A stretch of 64,000 bases of DNA from Defluviicoccus sp. (GTDB lineage: Bacteria; Pseudomonadota; Alphaproteobacteria; Rhodospirillales; Defluviicoccaceae): positions 1 through 64,000 of the forward strand of contig JARSSM010000001.1 of NCBI GenBank assembly GCA_029624735.1, given 5' to 3'. The notes under the pieces are model-generated. The model had not been told where the DNA came from. It saw nothing but the letters and a program-made list of their open reading frames with translations, and searched no databases. Made by a program: the position numbers and the translations under genes. This document shows positions 27,349-38,669 of the stretch, piece by piece (position 1 is the first letter of the stretch; each line of letters opens with the position of its first letter).

Positions 27349-28869
27349 ATGAATTATGTTTTTGCCTTTGCCGGACAATCGAACGCCTGGTGGCATTTTC
27401 TGTCAAATTCAGGCCAGAGCTATAAAGTGTTCGAGAGCGAGCTGGAGAAACACGCAGCGATTGGCGATGTCAGGGTGATCAACACCGCCGAAGGCGGGAT
27501 TGCCGCCGAGAAGCGCGCAGCACCGCTCGACAGCCCGGGGCGTTACTACTGGGATCTTGACGCCAACAAGCCCAGCGCGCTGCTCACCAAGGTGGTCGCG
27601 CAGATGAAGGCCGCCGGCAAGCTCGATGGGATTATTTGGGCGCAGGGAGAGAACGACTCCCTCGCCCTTGGCCCCGACCGCCCGGGCATGACGGTCGACC
27701 GTTTCGTCCAGGCGACGAAAAAGATCTTCAATTATTTCCGCAGTCAGCTGGGCGATTCAGATCTGCCGATCTACATCCAGGAGCTCGGCAGCACCACTGC
27801 GGCGGACTGGCGCGATTACATTCCGCAGATCCGGAGCGCCCAGAGCCAGGTCGCGGCCAGCATGGACAAGGTGTACATCGCGGCCCGCACTACCGACCTG
27901 GGCATGGTCGACGGTCTGCATTTCACCGCCAACTCGTTCAAGACGATCGCCGACCGGCTGGCCGATTTCGTCGATGATTACCTCCTCGCGACGGGAAGCG
28001 GCGGCACGACAACGCCAGTGGCGCCATCACCTGGTTCCACCAGCAATGGCACAATCGTCGGCACCAGTAGCGCCGACAGCCTGAACGGCAGCGCCGGCAA
28101 TGACCTGATCCGAGGCCTGGGCGGCGACGACTGGATGTACGGCCAGGCCGGGAACGACACGTTCGAGGGCGGCGCCGGGCTTGATTGGATCTACGGCGGC
28201 GCCGGCACCGACGTGGCGCGGTTGCAGCAGGGTTCAGGCACCGACAAGTGGATGGACTTCCAGGACGGCGTCGACAAGATCGATCTCAACGGACTCGCCT
28301 TCTCGAAGCTGAGCTTCCGCTACGATCCGACCTGGAACTACACCCATGTCCAGGACAGCAGCGGCAAGAGCATGCTCGGGCTCAAGAATATCAAGCTGAG
28401 CCAGATCACCAGCGCCGACTTCATCGGCGGTAGCGGCCAGACGGCAACCGTAGCCGGCGCTACGAGTTCGACGCCTACGAGCGGCAACCGCGCCATTACG
28501 GGCACCAGCGGCGGCGATCGCCTGAACGGCACCGCCGGCAATGACCTGATCCGGGGCTTGGGCGGCGATGATTGGATTTATGGCCGCGCCGGGAACGATA
28601 CGTTCGAGGCCGGTCTCGGCCAGGACTGGATCCACGGCGAGGCCGGCGCCGATGTGGCACTCCTGCAGCGGGGCGCCGGCACCGACAAGTGGATGGACTT
28701 CCAGGACGGCATTGACAAGATCGGCCTGAACGGCCTTGCCTACAGCCAGATCAAGTTGCGCTACGAACCAATCTGGAAGTACACGTTCATCCAGGACAGC
28801 GCTGGCAACGACCTGTTGGGACTGAAGAACATCGTCGTAAGCCAGATCACAGCCAGCGACTTTATCTGA
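27349..28869 (+). CDS. SGNH/sialate O-acetylesterase-like domain with two RTX modules
   Basis: A 506-residue protein. Residues 1-215 form an SGNH esterase: GQSN with nucleophile S11, AQGEND at 98-103 and catalytic D188-GL-H191. A Thr/Ser/Pro linker leads to two 122-residue modules (238-359 and 385-506), each with GGxGxD-type RTX repeats and a beta tail ending in DFI. There is no signal peptide; the acidic RTX C-terminus suggests calcium-dependent folding after type I secretion, but no secretion genes are adjacent. AAGGGAG precedes the ATG. The natural ester is probably an acetylated glycan. Confidence 0.8.
   Translation: MNYVFAFAGQSNAWWHFLSNSGQSYKVFESELEKHAAIGDVRVINTAEGGIAAEKRAAPLDSPGRYYWDLDANKPSALLTKVVAQMKAAGKLDGIIWAQGENDSLALGPDRPGMTVDRFVQATKKIFNYFRSQLGDSDLPIYIQELGSTTAADWRDYIPQIRSAQSQVAASMDKVYIAARTTDLGMVDGLHFTANSFKTIADRLADFVDDYLLATGSGGTTTPVAPSPGSTSNGTIVGTSSADSLNGSAGNDLIRGLGGDDWMYGQAGNDTFEGGAGLDWIYGGAGTDVARLQQGSGTDKWMDFQDGVDKIDLNGLAFSKLSFRYDPTWNYTHVQDSSGKSMLGLKNIKLSQITSADFIGGSGQTATVAGATSSTPTSGNRAITGTSGGDRLNGTAGNDLIRGLGGDDWIYGRAGNDTFEAGLGQDWIHGEAGADVALLQRGAGTDKWMDFQDGIDKIGLNGLAYSQIKLRYEPIWKYTFIQDSAGNDLLGLKNIVVSQITASDFI
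28060..28425 (+). repeat. Intragenic RTX module, copy 1
   Basis: Encodes residues 238-359 of the esterase. It is similar to copy 2 at protein and DNA level, with identical stretches such as NDLIRGLGGDDW and GTDKWMDFQDG. Confidence 0.85.
28501..28866 (+). repeat. Intragenic RTX module, copy 2
   Basis: Encodes residues 385-506, offset 147 residues from copy 1 with equal length. An internal duplication made the two-module secretion tail. Confidence 0.85.
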
Positions 28870-28885
28870 GCCGTAAGGAGGAGAC

Positions 28886-29215
28886 CTGCCCGGGCAGTCA
28901 CCTGCACTGCGTGTAGCATACTATGCGCCGGCACTGTGGAAGGGCGCGGTACCGCTGCCGCGCGCCTTCTGGGACTGGGCGATCCTGGGTGGCTTCTTCG
29001 TCAACTTGGCGGCGACAGCCGGCTCGATGGCGCTGTTGGTGGCGGGGCTGCCGGCGGTGATTGCGCTCGCCGTTCACCTTGCACCGCTGCCGTACAACGC
29101 CCTCATGCTGGTTGCGGTCTGGCGCAGCGCCGCGGCTTATGCCGGCCCGCCAGTTTGGGCTACCCTCGCACGCCTTGCGATCCTCGTTTGGACAGCGGCC
29201 GTAACGATCCTCTAG
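28886..29215 (+). CDS. Small membrane protein with a non-standard start
   Basis: An open frame of about 109 codons encodes aromatic PALWKGAVPLPRAFWDW, then two hydrophobic helices (GSMALLVAGLPAVIALAVHL and ATLARLAILVWTAAVTIL). It resembles a family of short alphaproteobacterial membrane proteins with a PLWRxFW motif. A very strong site, AAGGAGGAG at 28875-28883, is followed not by ATG or GTG but by CTG at 28886; a TTG at 29006 would delete the conserved N-terminal half. I favour the CTG. It lies 16 bases after the esterase gene. Confidence 0.55.
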   Translation: MPGQSPALRVAYYAPALWKGAVPLPRAFWDWAILGGFFVNLAATAGSMALLVAGLPAVIALAVHLAPLPYNALMLVAVWRSAAAYAGPPVWATLARLAILVWTAAVTIL

Positions 29216-29228
29216 CCTGCATCAGCGC

Positions 29229-31955
<2,727 letters not shown>

Positions 31956-32148
31956 GTTTCGTCCTCGAGGAAGCCGGCCGCATGCCGTACGGTTCAGGGC
32001 GAACCGGGGCCGCGCTTCAAGAGAGTTATAGGCGGGATTCCCCCCTGTCAATGCAACGGGCGTGACGGGATGCGGCAAGGGGTTGCCGTGAGGCCGCGCT
32101 TGTGCATGATCCGGCCGCGCAATATTGCGACGAAAGGAATGGCTGACG

Positions 32149-33387
32149 ATGGCTGGACCCAGTCCCGTTTCACCGCTGGCGCCGGACCACTTCGCCACCT
32201 TGCCGGCAGTGCCGGGCATCCGCCTGGCGGCCGGTGCCGCGGGCATCCGCTATCCGGGTCGGACGGATGTGATGGTCATCGAGCTGGCAGCGGGAACGGC
32301 CGCGGCCGGCGTGTTCACGCGTTCGCTGACGGCGGCCGCGCCGGTCCGCTGGGACCGGCAGGTGATCGCCAGCGGTCGCGCGCGTGCGGTCGTCGTCAAC
32401 TCGGGCAACGCGAACGCCTTTACCGGCGCCGACGGCGAGCGGGTGGTGGCGCGGACCGCCAGGGCCGCTGCCGATGCGCTCGGCTGCGCGGCCGAAGAGG
32501 TGCTCGTTGCCTCGACCGGGGTGATCGGCGAGGCGCTGCCGGTGGAGCGTCTGGTGGCCGTCCTGCCGCCGCTGTTTGACAGTGTCAGCGGCGATGGCTG
32601 GGCCGATGCCGCGCAGGCCATCATGACCACCGATACCTACCCGAAGGCCGCGAGCCGGCAGGTCTTGATCGGGGGCGTGCCGGTCACCATCAACGGCATC
32701 GCCAAGGGAGCCGGCATGATCGCGCCAGACATGGCGACGATGCTGGCCTTTCTCGCCACCGATGCCGCATTGCCGCCGGTCCTGCTGCAAGAGCTGCTAA
32801 GCGAGGCGGTCGCACGCTCGTTCAACGCAATCACGATCGACGGCGATACCTCGACCAACGATACCGCGCTGCTGTTTGCCACCGGCGCGGCGGCACATCC
32901 GCCGGTGAGCAGCGCAGACGATCCGCGGCTGGAGGATTTCCGCACCGGCCTCGCCCAGGTGGCGGCCGAACTGGCGCAGATGATCGTCCGCGATGGCGAG
33001 GGGGCAACCCGGTTCGTCACCATCACGGTTACCGGCGCCGAGACGGACCAGGCGGCCAAGCGGCTTGCCTGCACAGTCGCCAACTCGCCCTTGGTCAAGA
33101 CGGCGATCGCCGGTGCCGATCCCAACTGGGGCCGCATCGTTGCCGCGCTGGGCCGGGCTGGCGAGCGGATCGATGCCGATGCGCTGACGATCCGCATCGG
33201 TGGCACGCTGGTGGCCGCACACGGCGGTCGGGTGCCCGCCTACGACGAGGCGCCGGTCGCTGCCCACATGCAAGGCCGGACGATCGATATCGCGATCGAT
33301 GCCGGCGTCGGCTTCGGTGCCGCCACCGTCTGGACCTGCGATCTGACTCACGGCTACATCGACATCAATGCCGATTACCGGTCCTGA
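32149..33387 (+). CDS. argJ: Bifunctional ornithine acetyltransferase / N-acetylglutamate synthase
   Basis: A 412-residue enzyme of the cyclic arginine pathway. The autocleavage site is A196-T197 in [16 protein letters not shown], which splits it into alpha and beta chains; [10 protein letters not shown] and GADPNWGRI are also typical. The ATG at 32149 has AAAGGA upstream. It overlaps mutT by 20 bases. secA lies divergent with 193 bases between. Confidence 0.95.
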   Translation: MAGPSPVSPLAPDHFATLPAVPGIRLAAGAAGIRYPGRTDVMVIELAAGTAAAGVFTRSLTAAAPVRWDRQVIASGRARAVVVNSGNANAFTGADGERVVARTARAAADALGCAAEEVLVASTGVIGEALPVERLVAVLPPLFDSVSGDGWADAAQAIMTTDTYPKAASRQVLIGGVPVTINGIAKGAGMIAPDMATMLAFLATDAALPPVLLQELLSEAVARSFNAITIDGDTSTNDTALLFATGAAAHPPVSSADDPRLEDFRTGLAQVAAELAQMIVRDGEGATRFVTITVTGAETDQAAKRLACTVANSPLVKTAIAGADPNWGRIVAALGRAGERIDADALTIRIGGTLVAAHGGRVPAYDEAPVAAHMQGRTIDIAIDAGVGFGAATVWTCDLTHGYIDINADYRS

Positions 33388-33826
33388 TCCGACCTGCCTC
33401 ACGGTGCAACAGAGGGCGGCAGCCGCCGGACCGCTCTTGCTGGTTGTTGCGGTGGCGCTGGTCGATGCCGACGGCCGTGTTCTCCTGGGCCAGCGCCCGG
33501 CTGGGAAGGCGATGGCAGGCTTGTGGGAGTTTCCCGGCGGCAAGCTTAACGCCGACGAGACGCCGGAAGCGGCCGTGGTGCGTGAACTGAAGGAAGAGCT
33601 GGCGGTTGACATCTCGGAGAGCTGCCTGGCGCCGCTCACCTTCGCGTCGCACGCTTATGCGGACTTCCACCTGTTAATGCCGCTTTACGTCTGCCGGGTC
33701 TGGCGCGGAACACCGCAGCCACTCGCGCATCAACAGCTGAAGTGGGTGCCGCCGCGGGCCATGGCAGCGCTGCCGATGCCGGCCGCCGACCGGCCGCTGA
33801 TCGCATTCTTGCGCGATTTCCTCTAA
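33368..33826 (+). CDS. mutT: MutT-type Nudix hydrolase (8-oxo-dGTP diphosphatase)
   Basis: A 152-residue Nudix protein. The box runs from G58 to V80, GGKLNADETPEAAVVREL..., with R72-E73 and E76-E77 in place; the usual final Gly is Ala79. It sanitises oxidised dGTP. It overlaps the argJ end by 20 bases, and the argJ-mutT pairing is common in alphaproteobacteria. Confidence 0.92.
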   Translation: MPITGPDPTCLTVQQRAAAAGPLLLVVAVALVDADGRVLLGQRPAGKAMAGLWEFPGGKLNADETPEAAVVRELKEELAVDISESCLAPLTFASHAYADFHLLMPLYVCRVWRGTPQPLAHQQLKWVPPRAMAALPMPAADRPLIAFLRDFL

Positions 33827-33887
33827 GCTGTGATGTTGGGCGCAGCTTCCGTAACGGTTGAGGCCAGCGAAAGGAAAGAACACGACG

Positions 33888-34067
33888 ATGAGGCTCAGGA
33901 TCGTTAGCGGCGCCGTGTGTGCCGGTATCGCGCTCGGTTTCGTGCTTGCCACTACCGCGTGCTCGGAGACGTGGAGCGGGGTCAAGCACGACACGAAAGA
34001 TAACGTCGAGAGTGTCGGCAAGGGTGTCGAGAAGGCCGGCGAGAAGATCCAGGATTCGGTGAAGTAG
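33888..34067 (+). CDS. Entericidin-like small lipoprotein
   Basis: A 59-residue prolipoprotein: signal peptide MRLRIVSGAVCAGIALGF, lipobox LATTAC, then a charged amphipathic segment (KDNVESVGKGVEKAGEKI) typical of the EcnA/EcnB family. It would be anchored in the envelope. AAGGAAAG precedes the ATG. It lies 13 bases before another lipoprotein gene. Confidence 0.85.
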   Translation: MRLRIVSGAVCAGIALGFVLATTACSETWSGVKHDTKDNVESVGKGVEKAGEKIQDSVK

Positions 34068-34080
34068 GGAGCGTGTTGCC

Positions 34081-34464
34081 GTGCAGGGCAACCGGGGACT
34101 GACGACACTGAAGCGCGTTTTTCTCAGCCTGGCAGTGGGGACACTGATGGCAGGGTGCGATGGCGGCGGCAGGGGAGGCACCGTCTCGCTGCCGAGCGGC
34201 GGCTTTTATGGTCAGAACATCTATTACCGCTGTGAGGACGGCTTGAGTTTCCGCGCCGTCATCGACACCGCGGCCCGGCACGTGGTGGTCGAACTTGGCG
34301 AGGACCGCTACACGCTGAAACGCGCCGGCGCGAGCCGGGCGGGCGAGGTCTACAGCGACGGCACGATGCGGCTCACCGTTGCCGCAGACGGCCGGGCGCA
34401 CCTGATCGTCCGCCCGGGCACCGAGATGACAGCCTGCGAGCCGCTCATCGCAAGCGGCAACTGA
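34081..34464 (+). CDS. MliC/PliC-like lipoprotein, lysozyme-inhibitor fold
   Basis: A 127-residue prolipoprotein: N-terminal signal ending LMAGC (lipobox), then a beta-barrel segment with YYRCEDGLSFRA, TLKRAGASRAGEVYSDG and a second Cys near the end (EMTACE), as in membrane-bound lysozyme inhibitors of the C-type. The start is GTG at 34081 with GGGAG upstream. It follows the entericidin gene by 13 bases. The assignment rests on pattern, not a full alignment. Confidence 0.65.
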   Translation: MQGNRGLTTLKRVFLSLAVGTLMAGCDGGGRGGTVSLPSGGFYGQNIYYRCEDGLSFRAVIDTAARHVVVELGEDRYTLKRAGASRAGEVYSDGTMRLTVAADGRAHLIVRPGTEMTACEPLIASGN

Positions 34465-34493
34465 CCCTTTACTGCGAGCGCAGCAGGCACGCG

Positions 34494-35030
34494 CTACTGC
34501 TTGTCGACGTCGGCCGCGACCCGCATCGTGAGGATGCGATCAGGCTGCGACGGCGGCTCGCCGCGCTTTAGGGCGTCGACAAATTCCATGCCTTCGATCA
34601 CCTGGCCCCACACCGTGTACTGCTTGTTAAGGTGCGGCGCCGGCGCGAAGCAGATAAAGAACTGCGAGTCGGCGCTGTTTGGATTGGCCGAGCGCGCCAT
34701 GCCGAGCGTGCCGCGCACGAACGGAGCCGAGGAGAATTCGGCCGGCAGGTTGACGCCCGACCCGCCGGTGCCGGTGCCCTTGGGATCGCCGCCCTGCGCC
34801 ATGAAGCCGTCGATGACGCGATGAAAGACGAGGCCGTCGTAAAACTTCTGCCGCGTCAGCTCTTTGATGCGGGCGACATGTTTGGGCGCCAGGTCGGGGC
34901 GAAGCTGAATGACCACGCGGCCGCCCTTGAGCTGCATGTAGAGCATGTTTTCGGGATCGGGCGCCGCCTCCGCGCGCGTGGTGAGCGCGAGGGCGATCAC
35001 GAAGCCGATCAGGCTCTTGGTGAGGATCAT
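34494..35030 (-). CDS. ppiA: Periplasmic peptidyl-prolyl cis-trans isomerase, cyclophilin type
   Basis: A 178-residue cyclophilin with a signal peptide (MILTKSLIGFVIALALTTRAEA). Family landmarks are FYDGLVFHRVIDGFMAQGGD, GMARSANPNSADSQFFIC and LNKQYTVWGQV. It speeds proline isomerisation in the periplasm. The start at 35030 has AGAAGG upstream. It is convergent with the two lipoprotein genes. Confidence 0.9.
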   Translation of the reverse strand: MILTKSLIGFVIALALTTRAEAAPDPENMLYMQLKGGRVVIQLRPDLAPKHVARIKELTRQKFYDGLVFHRVIDGFMAQGGDPKGTGTGGSGVNLPAEFSSAPFVRGTLGMARSANPNSADSQFFICFAPAPHLNKQYTVWGQVIEGMEFVDALKRGEPPSQPDRILTMRVAADVDKQ

Positions 35031-35222
35031 GGGGGAAGCCTTCTCTTCAAGGGGCTGGGCCGTCGGCAACGTTTGGCCCAAGATGAACGAGGGGGAGCGC
35101 TCCCCGCACACTAGACGGCGCTGGCGGCAATTGCACGGAAATGTCGGCCCGTTCAGGCGAGTCGGCTCGGCTTCAGCACGTGGCGCTGGCGACACCTCCC
35201 CGTCCTGGCTAAGGTCCGCCGC

Positions 35223-36650
35223 ATGAACGCCTGCCGCCAAACCAAGATCGTCGCCACCTTGGGGCCTCAGTCCTCAAGCGAGGCCGTCATCAGCCGCCTG
35301 CTCCAGGCCGGCGCCAACGTTTTCCGGCTCAACTTCAGCCATGGAACATGGGAGGAGCACGCCGCCCGGCTGCAGCTGATCCGTGCCCTCGGCGCCCGCT
35401 TGGGCCGCCCGATCGGCGTCTTTGCCGACCTGCAGGGGCCCAAGCTGCGGCTTGGCACGTTTGCGCACGGGCCGGTCGCACTTGCCGCCGGCGCGCCGTT
35501 CCGGCTCGATCTCGGCGACGCACCGGGGGATACGCGCCGGGCGCCGCTGCCGCATGCCGAAGTGTTTGCCGCGATCGAGCCCGGTGCCGCCCTTCTGCTG
35601 GACGACGGCAGGGTCCGTCTGGAGGTGACCGCATGCGGCTCCGATTACGCCGAGACCCGCGTCATCGTCGGGGGCGTGCTTTCGGATCGCAAGGGGATCA
35701 ACCTGCCGGGCGTGCTGCTGCCGATCTCGACGCTCACGGCGAAGGACCGCCGGGACCTTCAATGGGCGCTCGATGCCGGCATCGATCAGATTGCGCTCTC
35801 TTTCGTGCAGCGGCCCGAGGACGTTGCGGAAGCGCGCGCGCTGATCGGCGGCCGCGCGCAACTGATCGTCAAACTGGAGAAGCCTTCGGCGATCGATCAC
35901 CTGCTTTCGATCGTCGCACTGGCCGACGCCGTGATGGTCGCGCGTGGCGATCTTGGCGTTGAGGTGCCGGCGGAAGAAGTGCCGGTGTTGCAGAAGCGGA
36001 TTGTCCGCGCCTGCCGATCGGCGGGGAAGCCGGTCATCATCGCAACCCAGATGCTGGAATCGATGCTGAACGCGCCGGCGCCAACCCGGGCCGAGGCCTC
36101 GGACGTGGCGAACGCCGTCTATGAGGGTGTCGACGCGGTGATGCTGTCGGGCGAAACGGCGGCCGGTCGCTACCCGGTCGAAGCGGTAACGATCATGGAC
36201 AAGATCATCCGCAAAGCCGAGCACGACCATATCAACCGCAACCGCGGCAATGGCCATGAGGTCGTGCCGGAAACGACGGAGTCGGACGCGGTCTCGGCCG
36301 CCGCTCGTGATGTTGCCGCCACCATCGGTGCGGCTGCCATCGTCACCTTGACGACAGGCGGCACAACGGCCCTGCGCGCGGCGCGGGAGCGGCCGGCGGT
36401 GCCGATCCTGGCGCTGACGCCGTCCGCCGCCGTCGCCCGCAACCTGGCGCTGGTGTGGGGCGTACAGCCGCGTGAGCTTCCCATCTTTGGGGATTACGAG
36501 CCGGCGCTGGCCGAAGCGATCGTGTGTGCATGCGCGCTCGGTCTTGCTCATCCCGGGGCGCGGCTGGTGGTGATGGCTGGTCTGCCGCTGCCGATGCCGG
36601 GTCACACCAATCTGTTGCACATTGTCGAAATCCCGGAGGAGACGGGGTGA
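35223..36650 (+). CDS. pyk: Pyruvate kinase
   Basis: A 475-residue glycolytic enzyme converting PEP and ADP to pyruvate and ATP. RQTKIVATLGP, the active-site LEKPSAIDHL, MVARGDLGVEVP and TQMLESM are diagnostic. The ATG is at 35223. Its TGA overlaps the rarD GTG by four bases (GTGA). Confidence 0.95.
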   Translation: MNACRQTKIVATLGPQSSSEAVISRLLQAGANVFRLNFSHGTWEEHAARLQLIRALGARLGRPIGVFADLQGPKLRLGTFAHGPVALAAGAPFRLDLGDAPGDTRRAPLPHAEVFAAIEPGAALLLDDGRVRLEVTACGSDYAETRVIVGGVLSDRKGINLPGVLLPISTLTAKDRRDLQWALDAGIDQIALSFVQRPEDVAEARALIGGRAQLIVKLEKPSAIDHLLSIVALADAVMVARGDLGVEVPAEEVPVLQKRIVRACRSAGKPVIIATQMLESMLNAPAPTRAEASDVANAVYEGVDAVMLSGETAAGRYPVEAVTIMDKIIRKAEHDHINRNRGNGHEVVPETTESDAVSAAARDVAATIGAAAIVTLTTGGTTALRAARERPAVPILALTPSAAVARNLALVWGVQPRELPIFGDYEPALAEAIVCACALGLAHPGARLVVMAGLPLPMPGHTNLLHIVEIPEETG

Positions 36651-37564
36651 CGCCTGGTCCGACCCCCGGCAGGGGAGTGCCGTTCGGCCTCCTCGTGGGC
36701 GTTGGCGCGTACACGATCTGGGGCCTGTTTCCGATCTATTTCAAGTTGGTCGGCGAGGTCCCTGCACTGGCGGTGCTGGCGCACCGGATCGTCTGGTCGA
36801 TGGTCTTCCTGGCCCTTGTTCTGACGCTGAAGCAGAACTGGCGCCGCGTGCGAACAACCCTCCGCGACCGTCCCCTGATGGGCCGGCTTGCGCTCTCCAG
36901 CCTAATGATCGCGCTCAACTGGGGCATCTTCATCGTCGCCGTGGAGCGTGCGCGCGTCCTCGATGCGAGCTTCGGCTACTTCATCAGCCCGCTGGTGAGC
37001 GTCGCCCTGGGCGTTGTCGTGCTTGGGGAACGGCTGCGGCGGCTGGAGTGGATCGCAGTCGGGCTCGCTGCGGTCGGCATTGCCTATCGGGTGGCGGCGA
37101 GCGGCACGGTGCCGTGGATCGGGATGACGCTCGCGCTCAGTTTTGCCTTCTACGGCTTGATGCGCAAGACGACGACGGTCGACGCGGTCGAAGGCTTGTT
37201 CATCGAGGCGGCCCTGCTGGCGCCACTGGCGGCGATCTATCTCGTGCTGGTGGCGGATCCGTTCGGCCCTGCGGCGGGAGCGCTGCCCGCCGCGTGGCTG
37301 CAAGCGCTCCTCGTGGTGTCAGGGCCGGTGACGGCGCTACCGCTCATCCTCTTCGTCGCTGCCGCCCGCAGGATCCCGCTCGCAATGCTCGGGCTCTTGC
37401 AGTTCATCACGCCGAGCGGCCAGTTCTTGCTCGCGGCCTTCGCTTTCCAGGAGCCCGTTGCCCGATCGACGCTCGCAAGCTTCATCTGCATCTGGTGCGG
37501 CCTCGCCCTCTACGCCTTCGACCTGGCTGTGCGCCAACGGAAACAGCACGATCGGGGCGGCTGA
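36647..37564 (+). CDS. rarD: RarD, EamA family transporter
   Basis: A 305-residue protein with about ten membrane helices in two EamA repeats; GAYTIWGLFPIYFKLV at the N-terminus and RVLDASFGYFISPLVSV are typical of RarD. Substrate unknown. It is coupled to pyk by the GTGA overlap. Its last 228 bases lie opposite the 3' part of the leftward coiled-coil gene. Confidence 0.88.
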   Translation: MTPGPTPGRGVPFGLLVGVGAYTIWGLFPIYFKLVGEVPALAVLAHRIVWSMVFLALVLTLKQNWRRVRTTLRDRPLMGRLALSSLMIALNWGIFIVAVERARVLDASFGYFISPLVSVALGVVVLGERLRRLEWIAVGLAAVGIAYRVAASGTVPWIGMTLALSFAFYGLMRKTTTVDAVEGLFIEAALLAPLAAIYLVLVADPFGPAAGALPAAWLQALLVVSGPVTALPLILFVAAARRIPLAMLGLLQFITPSGQFLLAAFAFQEPVARSTLASFICIWCGLALYAFDLAVRQRKQHDRGG

Positions 37565-38539
37565 GCCGGCATCGCTTTCGTCGTCGGTGCGGATCGGCCG
37601 CCGCGGCCGGCGCAGTGACGCCTCCGTCCGCGCCCGCCGATCATCGAGGCGAACGACGGTCCCGCTGGTGGCACCTTCGGGCGCGACTGCCGCGGCGGCT
37701 GCAGCGGCCGGTTCACGGGACGGCAAGCGGCGCGCGATTACGCTGCCGTCGGGGCCGTGGCGGCGCTCGTCCTGCTGCCTGCGGTCGAACGGCGTTCCGT
37801 TCACGTAGCTCAAAAGGCAATTGGCACGTGGCCCGGCGTGACGGCGCTCCTGGGTACCGCGTCGGTCACGGGCAGCCTGAGCCGCCGGCTGGGCGACCTC
37901 GCGGGTGCCGTACTGCTCCGCCCAGCGATCGAGCAGGGCTTGCACGACTTGGCCGACCTTGGCGGCGTTGTCGACATCGCGAATTGACAGCACGCCGGAA
38001 ACAAGCAGCGCATGGATGTGCTGTTCGCGCAGATCGACGCGGACCAAGTGGTTCTTCTGCTCACCGCTGGTCATGGTGACCGGCTGCCAGGTCGGCTCCT
38101 GGGACGAGTCCTCATCGGTAGCAGCGGAGACCTCGACACGCGGCGCCTGCTGAGCCGCCTCCTCCATCCGCAGTGCCTGCTCCAGGCGTTCGGTCGTGCC
38201 ACGCAAGCTCTGCAGCCGGTCGCGCGCTGCCGAGCGCAGGTTCTCCGCCTGGTTGAGCGCCTGCTGCAGCCGCCCGACCTGGGCCCGCATCAGCGAGAGC
38301 TGGCCGCGCAGACGGGAAATGACCTCGGCGCGCAAGTGCCTCTCTTCATTGGCAGCGTCAACTGTGCGATTCTCGCGCTCAATCACGGTTCCATCCTCCG
38401 GCCCCTCGTCGCCCGTCATCGACGGTCTCCCACTCTGTCCCTGCTGCCGCCATGCATGGTCGTTGTCGCGGTCGCGCTGCGCATCATCACTGAGAGATCT
38501 GCTTGTCATCGACCGCGGCTCATGCTTCGGCTGGCCCAT
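37337..38539 (-). CDS. Coiled-coil hypothetical protein, 3' end antisense to rarD
   Basis: A 400-residue frame. Residues 62-130 form a coiled coil (NEERHLRAEVISRLRGQL and onward), and residues 163-212 a compact segment (LREQHIHALLVSGVLSIRDV) that looks folded. The rest is rich in Ala, Arg and Glu and probably disordered. The last 75 residues are read from DNA opposite the end of rarD, which is unusual and suggests that an earlier stop was lost. AAGGG precedes the ATG at 38539. I do not recognise the family. Confidence 0.6.
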   Translation of the reverse strand: MGQPKHEPRSMTSRSLSDDAQRDRDNDHAWRQQGQSGRPSMTGDEGPEDGTVIERENRTVDAANEERHLRAEVISRLRGQLSLMRAQVGRLQQALNQAENLRSAARDRLQSLRGTTERLEQALRMEEAAQQAPRVEVSAATDEDSSQEPTWQPVTMTSGEQKNHLVRVDLREQHIHALLVSGVLSIRDVDNAAKVGQVVQALLDRWAEQYGTREVAQPAAQAARDRRGTQERRHAGPRANCLLSYVNGTPFDRRQQDERRHGPDGSVIARRLPSREPAAAAAAAVAPEGATSGTVVRLDDRRARTEASLRRPRRPIRTDDESDAGSAAPIVLFPLAHSQVEGVEGEAAPDADEACERRSGNGLLESEGREQELAARRDELQEPEHCERDPAGGSDEEDER

Positions 38540-38669
38540 ACATCCCTTCGTCAGCCACGCAGCATGCGCCCTGCCTCAAACGGTCTCAGTGACTGGCGTC
38601 ACAAGGGCTTGCCAGGAGGAGGTAACGGGCTTGACCCTGTTGCAGGAGGGGGGGCGCCGCAGGGGGCGA

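Noticed and set aside
35274..36620. A 448-codon leftward frame
   Set aside because: Antisense to pyruvate kinase with shadow composition.
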